DNA of 11,224 nucleotides from Methanolinea sp. UBA275 (GCA_002506105.1 DAWU01000049.1:1-11224), one strand, 5' to 3'; counted from the first letter of the stretch, positions 1-7,408 are shown. A program made the numbers and translations. The notes: a model not told the origin generated them from the sequence alone.

Positions 1-73
1 GGGCTCCTCGCCCCAACTGCTCCCCATACCTTGAAGAAACTTACCCGCTCAGTATACTAGCACGGTGAACCGG

Positions 74-901
74 GTGAAGGTGAATTTTGGCGGGTTCGTG
101 GACCTGAGCACGATCGACTGGCCGGGAAGGGCGGTATGCACGGTATTCCTCCGTGGCTGCCCCCTGCGGTGCTCGTACTGCCACAACGCCGCCATCCAGA
201 CAGGGAGCGACGTGCGGGAGATCGATGAGGTGATCGCGAAGATCGACGCCGCACGGCCTCTCATATCCGGGGTCATCTTTTCAGGTGGCGAACCAACCCT
301 GCAGCGCGAACCCCTCCTGGCCCTCGCCCGGGCTGCGAAAGACCGGGGGCTCGACGTGGGGATCCAGACCAACGGGTACTTTCCCGATACGATTGAGGCG
401 CTGATCCGGGAAGGAGTGCTGGATCGGGTCGCCCTCGATTTCAAGAGCCGGTGGGAAGGTTTCGCGAAGCGGTGGGAGGGATATTCCCGTGCGTGCACAG
501 AGGACTATGCCGCCCAGGTGAAGCGTTCCATGGCCATCTGCCAGGAGGCTCACCTTGCAGGCAGACTCCGGGAATACGAGGTTGTCCTGACCATCTTCTG
601 GGGAAACGAGAAGGAGATTCTGGCAATCGAGCGGGACCTTCCCCGTGGGACCATTGTCCTCCAGCAGGGAGTATTCAAGCGGTTCTGGAAAGACTGGTCC
701 CTCTCGAATGAGGTCAACGGAAAGCCCTACCGATCAGAAGAGGAAGTGAAAGGGGAGCGCTCCCCGCTCACGTTCGAAGAACTTTCCGCTCTTGCTGCAA
801 AGATGGTCAGGGTGGGAAGGACCATCAGGATACGGACCAGGGACCAGGGGGAGGTGATCTATGAAGGTGATCGGGGTCGTTGGGTTGCCTGCCAGCGGTA
901 A
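74..901 (+). CDS. Radical SAM activating protein (anaerobic ribonucleotide reductase activase, NrdG2-like)
   Basis: Radical SAM enzyme of 275 aa. The 4Fe-4S/SAM motif CPLRCSYC (CX3CX2C) lies at residues 29-36 and the SAM-contacting GGEPT at about 71-75; the opening NFGGFVDLSTIDWPG is typical of the archaeal NrdG2 family (TIGR02495 type). Family knowledge: such proteins reductively cleave SAM to place a glycyl radical on class III ribonucleotide reductase. No nrdD gene is visible here, so the partner is inferred. It is somewhat longer than the usual ~230 aa. An upstream GTG at 65 would add three residues, but GGTGA at 64-68 sits five bases before the GTG at 74, which favours 74. It is the first gene of a four-gene operon; its last 41 bases overlap the next gene. 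The name is the standard family call, and another glycyl-radical or RNA-modifying target cannot be excluded. Confidence 0.85.
   Translation: MKVNFGGFVDLSTIDWPGRAVCTVFLRGCPLRCSYCHNAAIQTGSDVREIDEVIAKIDAARPLISGVIFSGGEPTLQREPLLALARAAKDRGLDVGIQTNGYFPDTIEALIREGVLDRVALDFKSRWEGFAKRWEGYSRACTEDYAAQVKRSMAICQEAHLAGRLREYEVVLTIFWGNEKEILAIERDLPRGTIVLQQGVFKRFWKDWSLSNEVNGKPYRSEEEVKGERSPLTFEELSALAAKMVRVGRTIRIRTRDQGEVIYEGDRGRWVACQR
850..859 (+). promoter_or_regulatory. Near-perfect Shine-Dalgarno inside the activase gene
   Basis: GGAGGTGATC, complementary to the archaeal 16S rRNA 3' end, lies inside the last codons of the radical SAM gene and just before the ATG at 861. It fixes the start of the UPF0200 gene and shows that the 41-bp gene overlap is real. 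Confidence 0.85.
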
Positions 902-1409
902 GGGTGAGTTCTCACACATCGCAGCGGAGATGGGGATTCCCATCGTCGTGATGGGGGATGTCATCCGCGAGGCGGTCCGGGATGCAGGGCTCCCGATCAC
1001 CGATGCCAACCTCGGGGCAGTCGCACACCGGCTCCGCCGCGAAGAGGGGATGGACGCGATCGCCCGCCGGTCCGTACCCCGGATCAGGGCATGCGATGCT
1101 CCCCTTGTCCTCGTGGACGGTATCCGGGGGGATTCCGAGGTGGATGTATTCCGGGAGGAGTTCTCCCGGTTCTTCCTCATCGGGATAGATGCTCCCTTTC
1201 ACGACCGCCTGGAGAGGCTCTCCCGCAGAGGGAGGGAGGATGATTTCTCGAACCCCGAGCAGCTGGTGGAACGGGACCGGAGGGAGATCAGGTGGGGGCT
1301 CGGGAAGGCACTCTCGTCCGCGGACTACACCCTCTACAACTCCGGAACCCTCGAGGAATTTTCCCGGGCGGCACGATCCCTCCTCCTTGAGATCATGGGG
1401 GATCCATGA
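861..1409 (+). CDS. UPF0200-family P-loop kinase-like protein
   Basis: Protein of 182 aa. A Walker A motif GLPASGKG lies at residues 8-15. The downstream blocks (VVMGDVIREAV, HRLRREEGMDAIARR, VDGIRGDSEVDVFR, then RLSRRGREDDF in the lid-like region) match the archaeal UPF0200 family, which resembles adenylate kinase and dephospho-CoA kinase. Nucleotide binding follows from the motif; the phosphate acceptor is unknown, and many databases label the family dephospho-CoA kinase-like. The ATG at 861 has a very strong Shine-Dalgarno at 850-859. The gene overlaps the activase by 41 bp upstream and the isomerase by 4 bp (ATGA) downstream, so the three are surely co-transcribed and probably translationally coupled. 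Confidence 0.85.
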   Translation: MKVIGVVGLPASGKGEFSHIAAEMGIPIVVMGDVIREAVRDAGLPITDANLGAVAHRLRREEGMDAIARRSVPRIRACDAPLVLVDGIRGDSEVDVFREEFSRFFLIGIDAPFHDRLERLSRRGREDDFSNPEQLVERDRREIRWGLGKALSSADYTLYNSGTLEEFSRAARSLLLEIMGDP

Positions 1410-2179
1410 CGATCACCCTCTCGTTCTCGTCATCATCAAAAGTCTGGGATGACATCTCCTGGATCTATGGCATTGGACACGCGGGCTTTGAGGGGTGGGA
1501 GATCGTCGCGGACGGCAACTACCGCCTCGATGTGCCTGACAATGTGAAGAGAATCGACGAGGCGATTGCCTCGACGAACCTTTCGATCACGGTGCATGCG
1601 CCCTATTCTGACCTGAACCTTGCAACCCTCAACTACCCCATATGGCGAGAATCAATCAGGCAGATCTGCATGTGCATCGAACAGGCATCGGCATGGACAG
1701 ACAGGGTGACGATCCACCCGGGGTACATGAGCCCTGTCGGGAAGATGATGCCAGAGCGTTCATGGCAGCAGCAGAAAGATGCGCTCCGTGAGATAGGGAA
1801 CGTTGCAGCAGATCACGGCGTCCTTGCATGCCTTGAGAATATGATCTCCCTGAAAGAGTTCCTCTGCCGCGACCCTGGCGAGCTCTTCGGGATGACCGGG
1901 GGTATGCCAGGCGTCGGCGTCACCATCGATATCGGCCACGCCAACACCGTGGGCCTGGTCAGGGCCTTTCTCCCGTATATCCCGGAAGCCTCGCACATGC
2001 ACATCCATGATAACTTCGGTGAACACGACGATCACCTCGCAATCGGGAAGGGCAATATAGACTGGACAACGGTGGGCCCTGCCATCGCACATGGCTATTC
2101 GGGGATTCTTGTCGTGGAGGGGAGGAACCTCGAGGAAGGATACGCAAGCCTCCAGGTCGTCCGGGAGTGGCTGGCATGA
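1406..2179 (+). CDS. Sugar-phosphate isomerase/epimerase-like TIM barrel (AP endonuclease family 2 fold)
   Basis: Protein of 257 aa that fills one xylose-isomerase-like TIM barrel. Likely metal ligands are spaced as in the AP endonuclease 2/sugar isomerase superfamily: H64 (VHAPY), H104 (IHPGY), E144 (LENM), D175 and H178 (DIGHAN), the H197-H201 cluster (HMHIHDN), H207-H210 (HDDH) and E238 (VVEGR). This predicts a divalent-metal enzyme. Homologues act as isomerases or epimerases or, as in Nfo, as endonuclease IV; the GKGNIDW motif is common to the isomerase/epimerase side. The substrate cannot be read from sequence. It starts at the ATGA overlap with the kinase-like gene and ends at an ATGA overlap with the RNase Z gene. 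Confidence 0.85.
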   Translation: MTITLSFSSSSKVWDDISWIYGIGHAGFEGWEIVADGNYRLDVPDNVKRIDEAIASTNLSITVHAPYSDLNLATLNYPIWRESIRQICMCIEQASAWTDRVTIHPGYMSPVGKMMPERSWQQQKDALREIGNVAADHGVLACLENMISLKEFLCRDPGELFGMTGGMPGVGVTIDIGHANTVGLVRAFLPYIPEASHMHIHDNFGEHDDHLAIGKGNIDWTTVGPAIAHGYSGILVVEGRNLEEGYASLQVVREWLA

Positions 2180-3123
2180 GCGGCGAGACCCTTCACGTGT
2201 ATTTCCTCGGGACGGCTGCAGCGCTCCCCACTCCCATGCGAAACCCCCCCTGTATTATGATCAAGCGGGGATCCGACACCCTCCTTTTCGACTGCGGCGA
2301 GGGCGCCCAGCAGCAGATGATGAGGGCAAGGACAGGGTTTTTGGTCGACGCCATCTTTATCACCCACTGGCATGCCGATCACTTCCTGGGATTGTTCGGG
2401 CTCTGCCAGACACTCTCGTTCATGGGACGGACCGAACCGCTTACCATCTACGGCCCCGAATGGGTCCACGAAGTGACCGCGTCGGTCAGGACCCTTGCCC
2501 GGTACAACGTGAAGTTTCCCATCCATTCAGTCGAGCTCAGGGACGGTTCCGTGGTCGAATTTTCCGGGTATACCGTCAGGGCATTCGAGACAGCCCACGG
2601 GATGGCTGCGCTCGGGTATACCCTCGAGGAAGAGACAAGGCCGGGAAGGTTTAACCGGCAGCGGGCGCTCGAACTCGGGGTTCCCCCGGGCCCCCTTTTC
2701 GGGAGACTGCAGAGGGGCGAGACAGTCTGCATTGTCAGGGACGGCAAGGAAGTGGTAGTGAGCCCGGGGGAGGTCATGGGCAATGCCCGCCCCGGCCGGA
2801 AGATCGTCTATACCGGTGATACCCGCCCGGTGCATACCAGGATACGGGATAGTGCGCATCATCCCGATCTCCTGATTCACGATGCGACCTATGATGACGA
2901 GGCCATTGACAGGGCACGGGAAGTGCTCCACTCCACCGCGGGGGAAGCCGGGGAGGCAGCGGAGCACCTCTCCGCACGTGTGCTCGCGCTCGTCCATATC
3001 AGCTCGAGGTATACCACCATTGCGGGTCACCAGAAGGATGCCGCGTCCCGGTTCCACGGAGAGATCGTGATCCCTTCCGACCTCGAGATGATGGAGATCC
3101 ACTTCCGCGATTCGGAAGAATGA
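2176..3123 (+). CDS. rnz: Ribonuclease Z (tRNA 3'-end endonuclease)
   Basis: Metallo-beta-lactamase-fold tRNA 3' endonuclease of 315 aa, the normal length for short RNase Z. Visible motifs are the zinc site THWHADH (H64, H66, D68, H69), then H141 (ETAHG), D215 (YTGDTRP), HDATY and H274 (ALVHISSRY). The flexible-arm signature PGPLFGRLQRG at about 171-181 and HSTAGEAGEAAE at about 252 are also RNase Z-specific. The family cuts pre-tRNA after the discriminator base, which suits tRNAs without encoded CCA such as the tRNA-Pro in this window. A GTG at 2167 would add three residues, but the ATG at 2176 forms an ATGA overlap with the upstream stop and is preferred. It is the last gene of the operon. 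Confidence 0.95.
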   Translation: MSGETLHVYFLGTAAALPTPMRNPPCIMIKRGSDTLLFDCGEGAQQQMMRARTGFLVDAIFITHWHADHFLGLFGLCQTLSFMGRTEPLTIYGPEWVHEVTASVRTLARYNVKFPIHSVELRDGSVVEFSGYTVRAFETAHGMAALGYTLEEETRPGRFNRQRALELGVPPGPLFGRLQRGETVCIVRDGKEVVVSPGEVMGNARPGRKIVYTGDTRPVHTRIRDSAHHPDLLIHDATYDDEAIDRAREVLHSTAGEAGEAAEHLSARVLALVHISSRYTTIAGHQKDAASRFHGEIVIPSDLEMMEIHFRDSEE

Positions 3124-3182
3124 ATGTATCGTCCGTATCCGGTTCATTTCCATACTTACATAAGAACCCCGAACCTATGCTC

Positions 3183-3190
3183 TTTATAAA
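3183..3190 (+). promoter_or_regulatory. TATA box of the DHH nuclease gene
   Basis: TTTATAAA is a clean archaeal TATA box. Its centre is about 34 bp before the ATG at 3221, so transcription should begin near 3212 with a very short leader. This favours the ATG at 3221 over the GTG at 3209 as the start. The octamer is palindromic, but no gene leads away on the minus strand. Confidence 0.65.
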
Positions 3191-3220
3191 TCAGGTGATG
3201 TCCTTTCCGTGGGTGAGCAC

Positions 3221-5065
3221 ATGAGTGATACAAATATCATAGTATATCGCATGGGGCAGGGATGCGACCTCGGTGATGTGGAGGTCGGGAAGACCTATAT
3301 CGGGCGCGTCCAGGGTTTCGCGAATTTCGGCACATTCATACAGCTGAATGACCGGGTGAAGGGGCTCGTCCACAAGAGCAACGCCCGCACGGTCCACCGG
3401 GAACGGGAGAGTATCCTTGTCCGGGTCATGAATATCAGGAACAACGGGAATATCGACCTCGAGGAGGTCACCATTCCCGTCTATACGGTCGAGATGGTGG
3501 AGAAGAAGTCCACTGCGGTCAGGCTCTCGGAGCTCGGCGGGAAGGTGGGGCGGACGGTCAGCATAGAGGGGGAGGTTGCCCAGGTCAAGCAGACCAGCGG
3601 TCCCACCATCTTCACGATTGTCGACGAGTCCGGCACCGAGAACGCGGCGGCATTCGTCGAAGCGGGCGTCAGAGCATATCCCGAGGCGGAGCTCGGGGAT
3701 ATTGTCAGGATCGTCGGCGAGGTCATGATGCGGCAGAACCAGCTCCAGATCGAGGTCGAGAATCTGACGCTGCTTGCAGGCGAAGATGCCGAGACGGTCA
3801 GGGTCCGGATTGACAGGGCGCTTGACCAGCGTGCCGAACCCCCTGATATCCCCCTCCTCATCGAGAGCGAGGTGCTGGAGCGTGTAAAGCCTGAAATGCG
3901 GAAGGTGGCCAAGATCATACGGCGGGCAGTCTTCTCCTCCCAGCCCATCATCATCCGGCACCACGCGGACGCAGACGGAATCTGTTCGGGCGTTGCCATC
4001 GAACAGGCAGTCATCTCCCTGATCCGGGAGTCGGGCGGTGATTTCGACGCGGATTACTTCCTCGTCAAGCGTGCCCCGTCAAAAGCACCCTTCTACGAGA
4101 TCGAGGACATCACCCGCGACCTTGACTATGCGACCAAGGATCACGCGAGGTACGGGCAGAAGATGCCGCTCGTGATCCTGACTGACAACGGGTCAACAGA
4201 GGAAGATCTCCCCTCGATGAAGATCGCGAAGGTCTACGATCTCCCGATTGCCGTGATCGATCATCACCACCCAGATGCCATTGTTGACCAGTATGTCGTG
4301 GGGCACGTCAACCCGTACCATGTCGGAGGAGACTACGGGATCACGGCGGGCATGCTCGGCACCGAGGTCGCGAGGCTGATCAACCCTGCGATCGAGAACC
4401 TGATCCGGCACCTGCCGGCGGTGGCAGGGGTGGGCGATAGGAGCGAAGCCCCCGAGCGGGCACGCTTCCTTGCGCTTGTGAAGGACACCTACACCGAGCA
4501 GGACTGCAAGGACATTGCCCTTGCACTTGATTACCTCCAGTTCTGGCTCCGGTTCAACGATGGCCGGGAGATCGTCAAAGACGTCCTGAACCTTGCCGGC
4601 GATTCGGAGCGGCACAAGAAGATGGTCAGCTACCAGGTCGAGGGAGCGAACCTCGCGATCCAGGACCAGATGAGCGCCTGCATGCCGCATGTCCGCCACC
4701 AGACGCTCTCCAATAGCGCGGAACTCTTCCTGATCGATGTGGAAATCCATGCCCACAAGTTCACCTTCCCTCCACCCGGAAAGACCTCGGGGGAGGTGCA
4801 CGACCGCCTCTGCCAGCAGCATGCCGGATCACCGGTGGTGACCATTGGCTTCGGCCCCGATTTTGCCGTGCTCCGGTCGCGCGGAGTGATGATGAACATC
4901 CCGAAGATGGTGCGGGAGCTTAGGGATGAGATCCCCGGTGGTGGAATCTCGGGGGGAGGACACCTGGTGGTCGGAAGCATCAAGTTCGTGGAAGGGATGC
5001 GGGACGAGGTGCTCAAGGGACTCATTGACAAGATCTCTCTCGTATCAGCAGGAATACCTCAATAA
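3221..5065 (+). CDS. Archaeal RecJ-like DHH-family exonuclease with S1 and OB domains
   Basis: Protein of 614 aa with three parts. An S1 RNA-binding domain lies at about 19-85 (VGKTYIGRVQGFANFGTF). A tRNA-anticodon-type OB fold follows at about 110-190. A DHH phosphoesterase core has HADADG (248-253), DNGS (322-325), DHHHPD (347-352) and GDRSE (405-409), and a DHHA1 domain ends with GGGISGGGH (573-581). This is the architecture of the archaeal COG1107 RecJ-like group, expected to degrade single-stranded nucleic acid with Mn/Mg. Many members carry an N-terminal DnaJ-type zinc finger; here only one cysteine (C15) precedes the S1 domain, so the finger is absent. GGTGA at 3212-3216 precedes the ATG. 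It is a single-gene unit with its own TATA box and a pyrimidine-rich tail. DNA versus RNA as substrate is not decided. Confidence 0.9.
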   Translation: MSDTNIIVYRMGQGCDLGDVEVGKTYIGRVQGFANFGTFIQLNDRVKGLVHKSNARTVHRERESILVRVMNIRNNGNIDLEEVTIPVYTVEMVEKKSTAVRLSELGGKVGRTVSIEGEVAQVKQTSGPTIFTIVDESGTENAAAFVEAGVRAYPEAELGDIVRIVGEVMMRQNQLQIEVENLTLLAGEDAETVRVRIDRALDQRAEPPDIPLLIESEVLERVKPEMRKVAKIIRRAVFSSQPIIIRHHADADGICSGVAIEQAVISLIRESGGDFDADYFLVKRAPSKAPFYEIEDITRDLDYATKDHARYGQKMPLVILTDNGSTEEDLPSMKIAKVYDLPIAVIDHHHPDAIVDQYVVGHVNPYHVGGDYGITAGMLGTEVARLINPAIENLIRHLPAVAGVGDRSEAPERARFLALVKDTYTEQDCKDIALALDYLQFWLRFNDGREIVKDVLNLAGDSERHKKMVSYQVEGANLAIQDQMSACMPHVRHQTLSNSAELFLIDVEIHAHKFTFPPPGKTSGEVHDRLCQQHAGSPVVTIGFGPDFAVLRSRGVMMNIPKMVRELRDEIPGGGISGGGHLVVGSIKFVEGMRDEVLKGLIDKISLVSAGIPQ

Positions 5066-5078
5066 TACCCAAATTCAT

Positions 5079-5108
5079 ATCCGTTTCTCTTCCTGTCCTG
5101 TCTTTCCC
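5079..5108 (+). terminator. Pyrimidine-rich terminator after the DHH gene
   Basis: Starting 13 bases after the stop codon there is a run rich in T and C with almost no purines (TTTCTCTTCC, TGTCTTTCCC), the usual look of an archaeal T-rich terminator. No strong hairpin is seen. Rated tentative. Confidence 0.4.
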
Positions 5109-5200
5109 TAAGGTAAGTGTCGAGAAATCCTTTGGAAATAGCCGAAATCACGGTAACTCCGAATAAAATCCCTTTCTGGCATGATGTGAAGATAGTTATG

Positions 5201-5208
5201 TATTTATA
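5201..5208 (+). promoter_or_regulatory. TATA box of the 83-aa winged-helix-like gene
   Basis: TATTTATA lies about 46 bp before the GTG start at 5251, predicting a start site near 5230 and a leader of roughly 20 nt that contains the Shine-Dalgarno. The surrounding 5140-5220 stretch is clearly richer in A+T than the coding DNA. Confidence 0.6.
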
Positions 5209-5237
5209 GATGTATAGGTGTACCAATCTCTACCGCT

Positions 5238-5246
5238 GAGGTGATC
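5238..5246 (+). promoter_or_regulatory. Shine-Dalgarno fixing a GTG start
   Basis: GAGGTGATC ends four bases before the GTG at 5251 and is a nearly full match to the archaeal anti-Shine-Dalgarno. It settles the non-ATG start of the small gene. Confidence 0.75.
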
Positions 5247-5250
5247 AAAC

Positions 5251-5502
5251 GTGAACACTTCACGAAATATACGTGATAAGTATAACGAGACCCAGACCCG
5301 GATTGTCCAGTACCTCAAGGGGGGTCTCGAGAAAGGAAAACACTACTTCAAATCAAAATACATCGCCAAGGAACTGGGACTCTCCCCGAAAGAGGTGGGA
5401 ACCAACATGGCTATCCTTTCCGAGATCTGCCACGACCTGGCAATCATCAAGTGGAGCTATTCAAACAGTACCACCTGGATGGTCACATCCAGGCCGGTAT
5501 AA
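5251..5502 (+). CDS. Small winged-helix-like protein (DUF7123-like)
   Basis: Protein of 83 aa starting with GTG. The pattern is that of a small helix-turn-helix/winged-helix domain: TQTRIVQYLKGGLEKGKHYFKSKYIAKELGLSPKEVGTNMAIL reads as helix, turn, recognition helix (split here: the KYIAKELGLSPKEVGTNM part at about 41-58), followed by a wing-like KWSYSNSTTWMV. The blocks KEVGTNM and YSNSTTW resemble small proteins of haloarchaea and methanogens filed as DUF7123; this is recalled, not searched. A DNA-binding or transcription-related role is inferred from the fold only. It has its own TATA box and a strong Shine-Dalgarno, so it should be well expressed. Confidence 0.8.
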   Translation: MNTSRNIRDKYNETQTRIVQYLKGGLEKGKHYFKSKYIAKELGLSPKEVGTNMAILSEICHDLAIIKWSYSNSTTWMVTSRPV

Positions 5503-5503
5503 C

Positions 5504-5534
5504 GGGGATTACTTCCCCCCTAACCCTTCTTTTA
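5504..5534 (+). terminator. Possible hairpin terminator between two small genes
   Basis: GGGGA (5504-5508) and TCCCC (5514-5518) can form a 5-bp stem with a 5-nt loop right after the stop of the winged-helix-like gene, followed by the T-rich CTTCTTTTACT. It could be a weak terminator or attenuator ahead of the 62-aa gene. The stem is short, so this is tentative. Confidence 0.3.
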
Positions 5535-5536
5535 CT

Positions 5537-5725
5537 ATGAGAAAGATTGCAGAGATTGAATCGGTCATCGAGTTCGTAGCCGCGATCAACGATGAGAAGG
5601 ACTGCCTGATGTCCCAGGACACCACGCAGGACCAGCCCGGCACCCTCTGGTTCAATATCGATGTCCCGAAAGGGCACGGAGTCAGGGCCGGGGACCGCGT
5701 GAAAGTTACCATCGAAAAGCTCTGA
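5537..5725 (+). CDS. Small conserved-looking protein of unknown function (62 aa)
   Basis: An open frame of 62 codons starting at the ATG at 5537. The third codon positions are G/C-rich like the neighbouring genes, which supports it being coding. The protein is a soluble alpha/beta domain: a helix (IAEIESVIEFVAAINDEKDC) is followed by strands (GTLWFNIDV) and ends in GVRAGDRVKVTIEKL, a strand-rich tail like those of small beta-barrel or AbrB-like domains. I do not recognise the family and assign no function. There is no clear Shine-Dalgarno. It follows the winged-helix-like gene after 34 bp that include a possible hairpin, so it may be either co-transcribed or leaderless. It converges on the slipin gene. 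Confidence 0.7.
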   Translation: MRKIAEIESVIEFVAAINDEKDCLMSQDTTQDQPGTLWFNIDVPKGHGVRAGDRVKVTIEKL

Positions 5726-5786
5726 CCGGGAAACCCACGAACGGATGAGATGAAAGGGATACCATTCATCCTCGGGGTATTCAGGC

Positions 5787-5813
5787 TAAAGAGAAAAAGA
5801 GAGGAGAGTTGGA
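5787..5813 (-). terminator. T-rich terminator of the nfeD-slipin operon
   Basis: Read on the minus strand just after the slipin stop, the sequence is a pyrimidine tract (CTCTCCTCTCTTTTTCTCTT), a typical archaeal oligo-T termination region. It lies in the short gap between convergent genes. Confidence 0.5.
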
Positions 5814-5823
5814 TTGCGACGGG

Positions 5824-6942
5824 TCAGATCTTTCCTTCTGTCCCGAGCGTCTCCTCGATATCCTCCACAAGTTCAGATCCCGTCTTCTTCCTGCCCTTGC
5901 TGATATCCTTGAGCTCATCGACATCAACCTCGGTCCTGATGACCTTGTCCATCTCCTTGAGGATTTCTGTAACCTCTTCGGTAGTGGGAATGGTGCCGAG
6001 GATGGAGGTATCAGGAACATCAGCCACTGCCGGCTCTTCAGGCACCTCGTCGCTTGCACCTATGAACCGCGCTGCCTGCTTCATGAGGCTCGAGACCTCG
6101 AAGGGGAAGATGATCTTGGTGGCCTGCCCGTTCGCCATCTCTTTCAGGGCGTCAAGGGAGAGAACCGTGATCGCCCGACGATCAAGCGGCTGGGCGCCGA
6201 CAGAGAGGATGCGGAGCGCCTGGGCTTCTCCCTGGGACTGGAGAATACGCGATATCCGCTCCCCTTCAGACCGGAGCACCTTGCTCTGGCGCTCACCTTC
6301 CGCCTCCAGGATCATGCTCCGCTTGGTACCTTCAGCTTTAAGGATGGCAGATCGCTTGTCCCCGTCCGCCCTGAGTATGGCGGCACGACGTGCCCTCTCT
6401 GCCGCGGTCTGCTCGGTCATGGCCTGCTTGACCGCACCTACCGGGTCCACCTCTTTGATCTCAACCCGCTCTACCTTGACACCCCACTGGTCGGTCTCGC
6501 GGTCGAGGATGTCCCGGAGCTTGGTATTGATGATGTCACGGTTATAAAGGATCTCGTCAAGCTCCATGTCACCGATGATCCCTCTCAGGCTGGTCTGGGC
6601 AAGGGCTACGGTCGCCATCCGGTAGTTCACCACCTCGAAAAAGGCCTTCTCGGGATCGATGACCCGGATATATACGATAGCATCCACGTTCGTGGGAGAG
6701 TTATCCTTCGTGATAACCTCCTGTGAGGGGACATCCATCACCTGGGTGCGGAGATCCATCTTGATTACGTTGGTCACGAGCGGCACGATCCAGCGGAATC
6801 CCGGGTTCATCCTGCCGGTATACCTCCCCAGGCGGATGGCCAGCCCCTGTTCGTAGGGCTGGACGATCACCACTCCCCTGGCGAAGATGATCACGATCGC
6901 GATTATCAGAAATATCGTTACAAGTGTCTCTATAACAGCCAT
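5824..6942 (-). CDS. Slipin / stomatin-like SPFH (Band 7) membrane protein
   Basis: Protein of 372 aa. One N-terminal membrane segment at about 4-28 precedes an SPFH/Band 7 domain (about 25-185; VQPYEQGLAIRLGRYTGRMNPGFRW split across the start, then TKDNSPTNVDAIVYIRV). Residues 187-241 form five consecutive 11-residue repeats of the type xxILxAEGxxR, a coiled-coil stalk. An acidic, Pro-rich C-terminal tail follows. Family knowledge: slipins oligomerise into membrane microdomains and work with NfeD proteins, sometimes as protease substrates or scaffolds. The nfeD gene lies directly upstream with four bases between stop and start. GAGGTGA ends nine bases before the ATG and overlaps the end of nfeD, so translation is likely coupled. 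Confidence 0.95.
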   Translation of the reverse strand: MAVIETLVTIFLIIAIVIIFARGVVIVQPYEQGLAIRLGRYTGRMNPGFRWIVPLVTNVIKMDLRTQVMDVPSQEVITKDNSPTNVDAIVYIRVIDPEKAFFEVVNYRMATVALAQTSLRGIIGDMELDEILYNRDIINTKLRDILDRETDQWGVKVERVEIKEVDPVGAVKQAMTEQTAAERARRAAILRADGDKRSAILKAEGTKRSMILEAEGERQSKVLRSEGERISRILQSQGEAQALRILSVGAQPLDRRAITVLSLDALKEMANGQATKIIFPFEVSSLMKQAARFIGASDEVPEEPAVADVPDTSILGTIPTTEEVTEILKEMDKVIRTEVDVDELKDISKGRKKTGSELVEDIEETLGTEGKI

Positions 6943-6946
6943 AGCT

Positions 6947-7408
6947 TCATTTCACCTCTTCTACGACAATATGTACTCCTTCTGACGAAGTCACCCTGAC
7001 AGTGAGTCCTTCGGGGATCTCTCCTGCAAGACTTCTCGCACTCCATTCCTGGCCTGCGATCAGGACCTTGCCGGAGAGCGATCCGGGAATAACCTTCTTT
7101 ACGACCCGGCCTTCCTTTCCCACCAGCGAGTCCCGGCTGATGGTGGTAGGAGCTTCCTCCCCGGGATTAATCCTCCGGTACAGCAGGATGGTGAGTATGG
7201 ATACGGCAATCGCGGCTGCCACACCCACCACAAGACCGACTGGACCGCTGAAGATATCCACACCCACGAGGATGAGTATCCCGAGGATGATCATCACTGT
7301 CCCTGGCACCGCGATGAAAAATCCCGGATTTGCAGCCTCAATCACCAGGAGAATAGTCCCGAGCACTACAAGCATCCAGCCAAATGACAGGCCAGCCAGT
7401 TCTACCAT
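6947..7408 (-). CDS. NfeD-family membrane protein (short form)
   Basis: Protein of 153 aa. It has a hydrophobic block with two or three membrane segments at about 9-29, 31-51 and 55-78, and a C-terminal OB-fold-like NfeD domain at about 94-153 (SLVGKEGRVV, GKVLIAGQEWSARS, GLTVRVTSSEGVHIVVEEV). It lacks the N-terminal ClpP-like protease domain of long NfeD proteins, so it is the short class that is typically paired with slipin, as here. The frame stays open upstream to a GTG at 7501. Those extra 31 residues look unlike the family, although a weak GAGG precedes that GTG, so the ATG at 7408 is preferred but not certain. Confidence 0.9.
   Translation of the reverse strand: MVELAGLSFGWMLVVLGTILLVIEAANPGFFIAVPGTVMIILGILILVGVDIFSGPVGLVVGVAAAIAVSILTILLYRRINPGEEAPTTISRDSLVGKEGRVVKKVIPGSLSGKVLIAGQEWSARSLAGEIPEGLTVRVTSSEGVHIVVEEVK

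Noticed and set aside
1..14. GGGC-GCCC hairpin at the window start (GGGCTCCTCGCCCC)
   Set aside because: A 4-bp stem at the edge of the window is too short to call. It resembles the reverse complement of 11085-11098, but GC-rich chance similarity is likely.
3191..4822. Minus-strand frames opposite the DHH nuclease
   Set aside because: Antisense shadows of a well-supported protein with all catalytic motifs.
5750..6547. Second plus-strand frame, Ser/Arg-rich, opposite slipin
   Set aside because: Low-complexity composition and complete overlap with slipin; a frame shadow.
5809..6726. Long plus-strand open frame (305 codons) opposite the slipin gene
   Set aside because: It lies fully antisense to a clear SPFH gene, has no recognisable domain and mirrors the GC-rich codons of the real gene.
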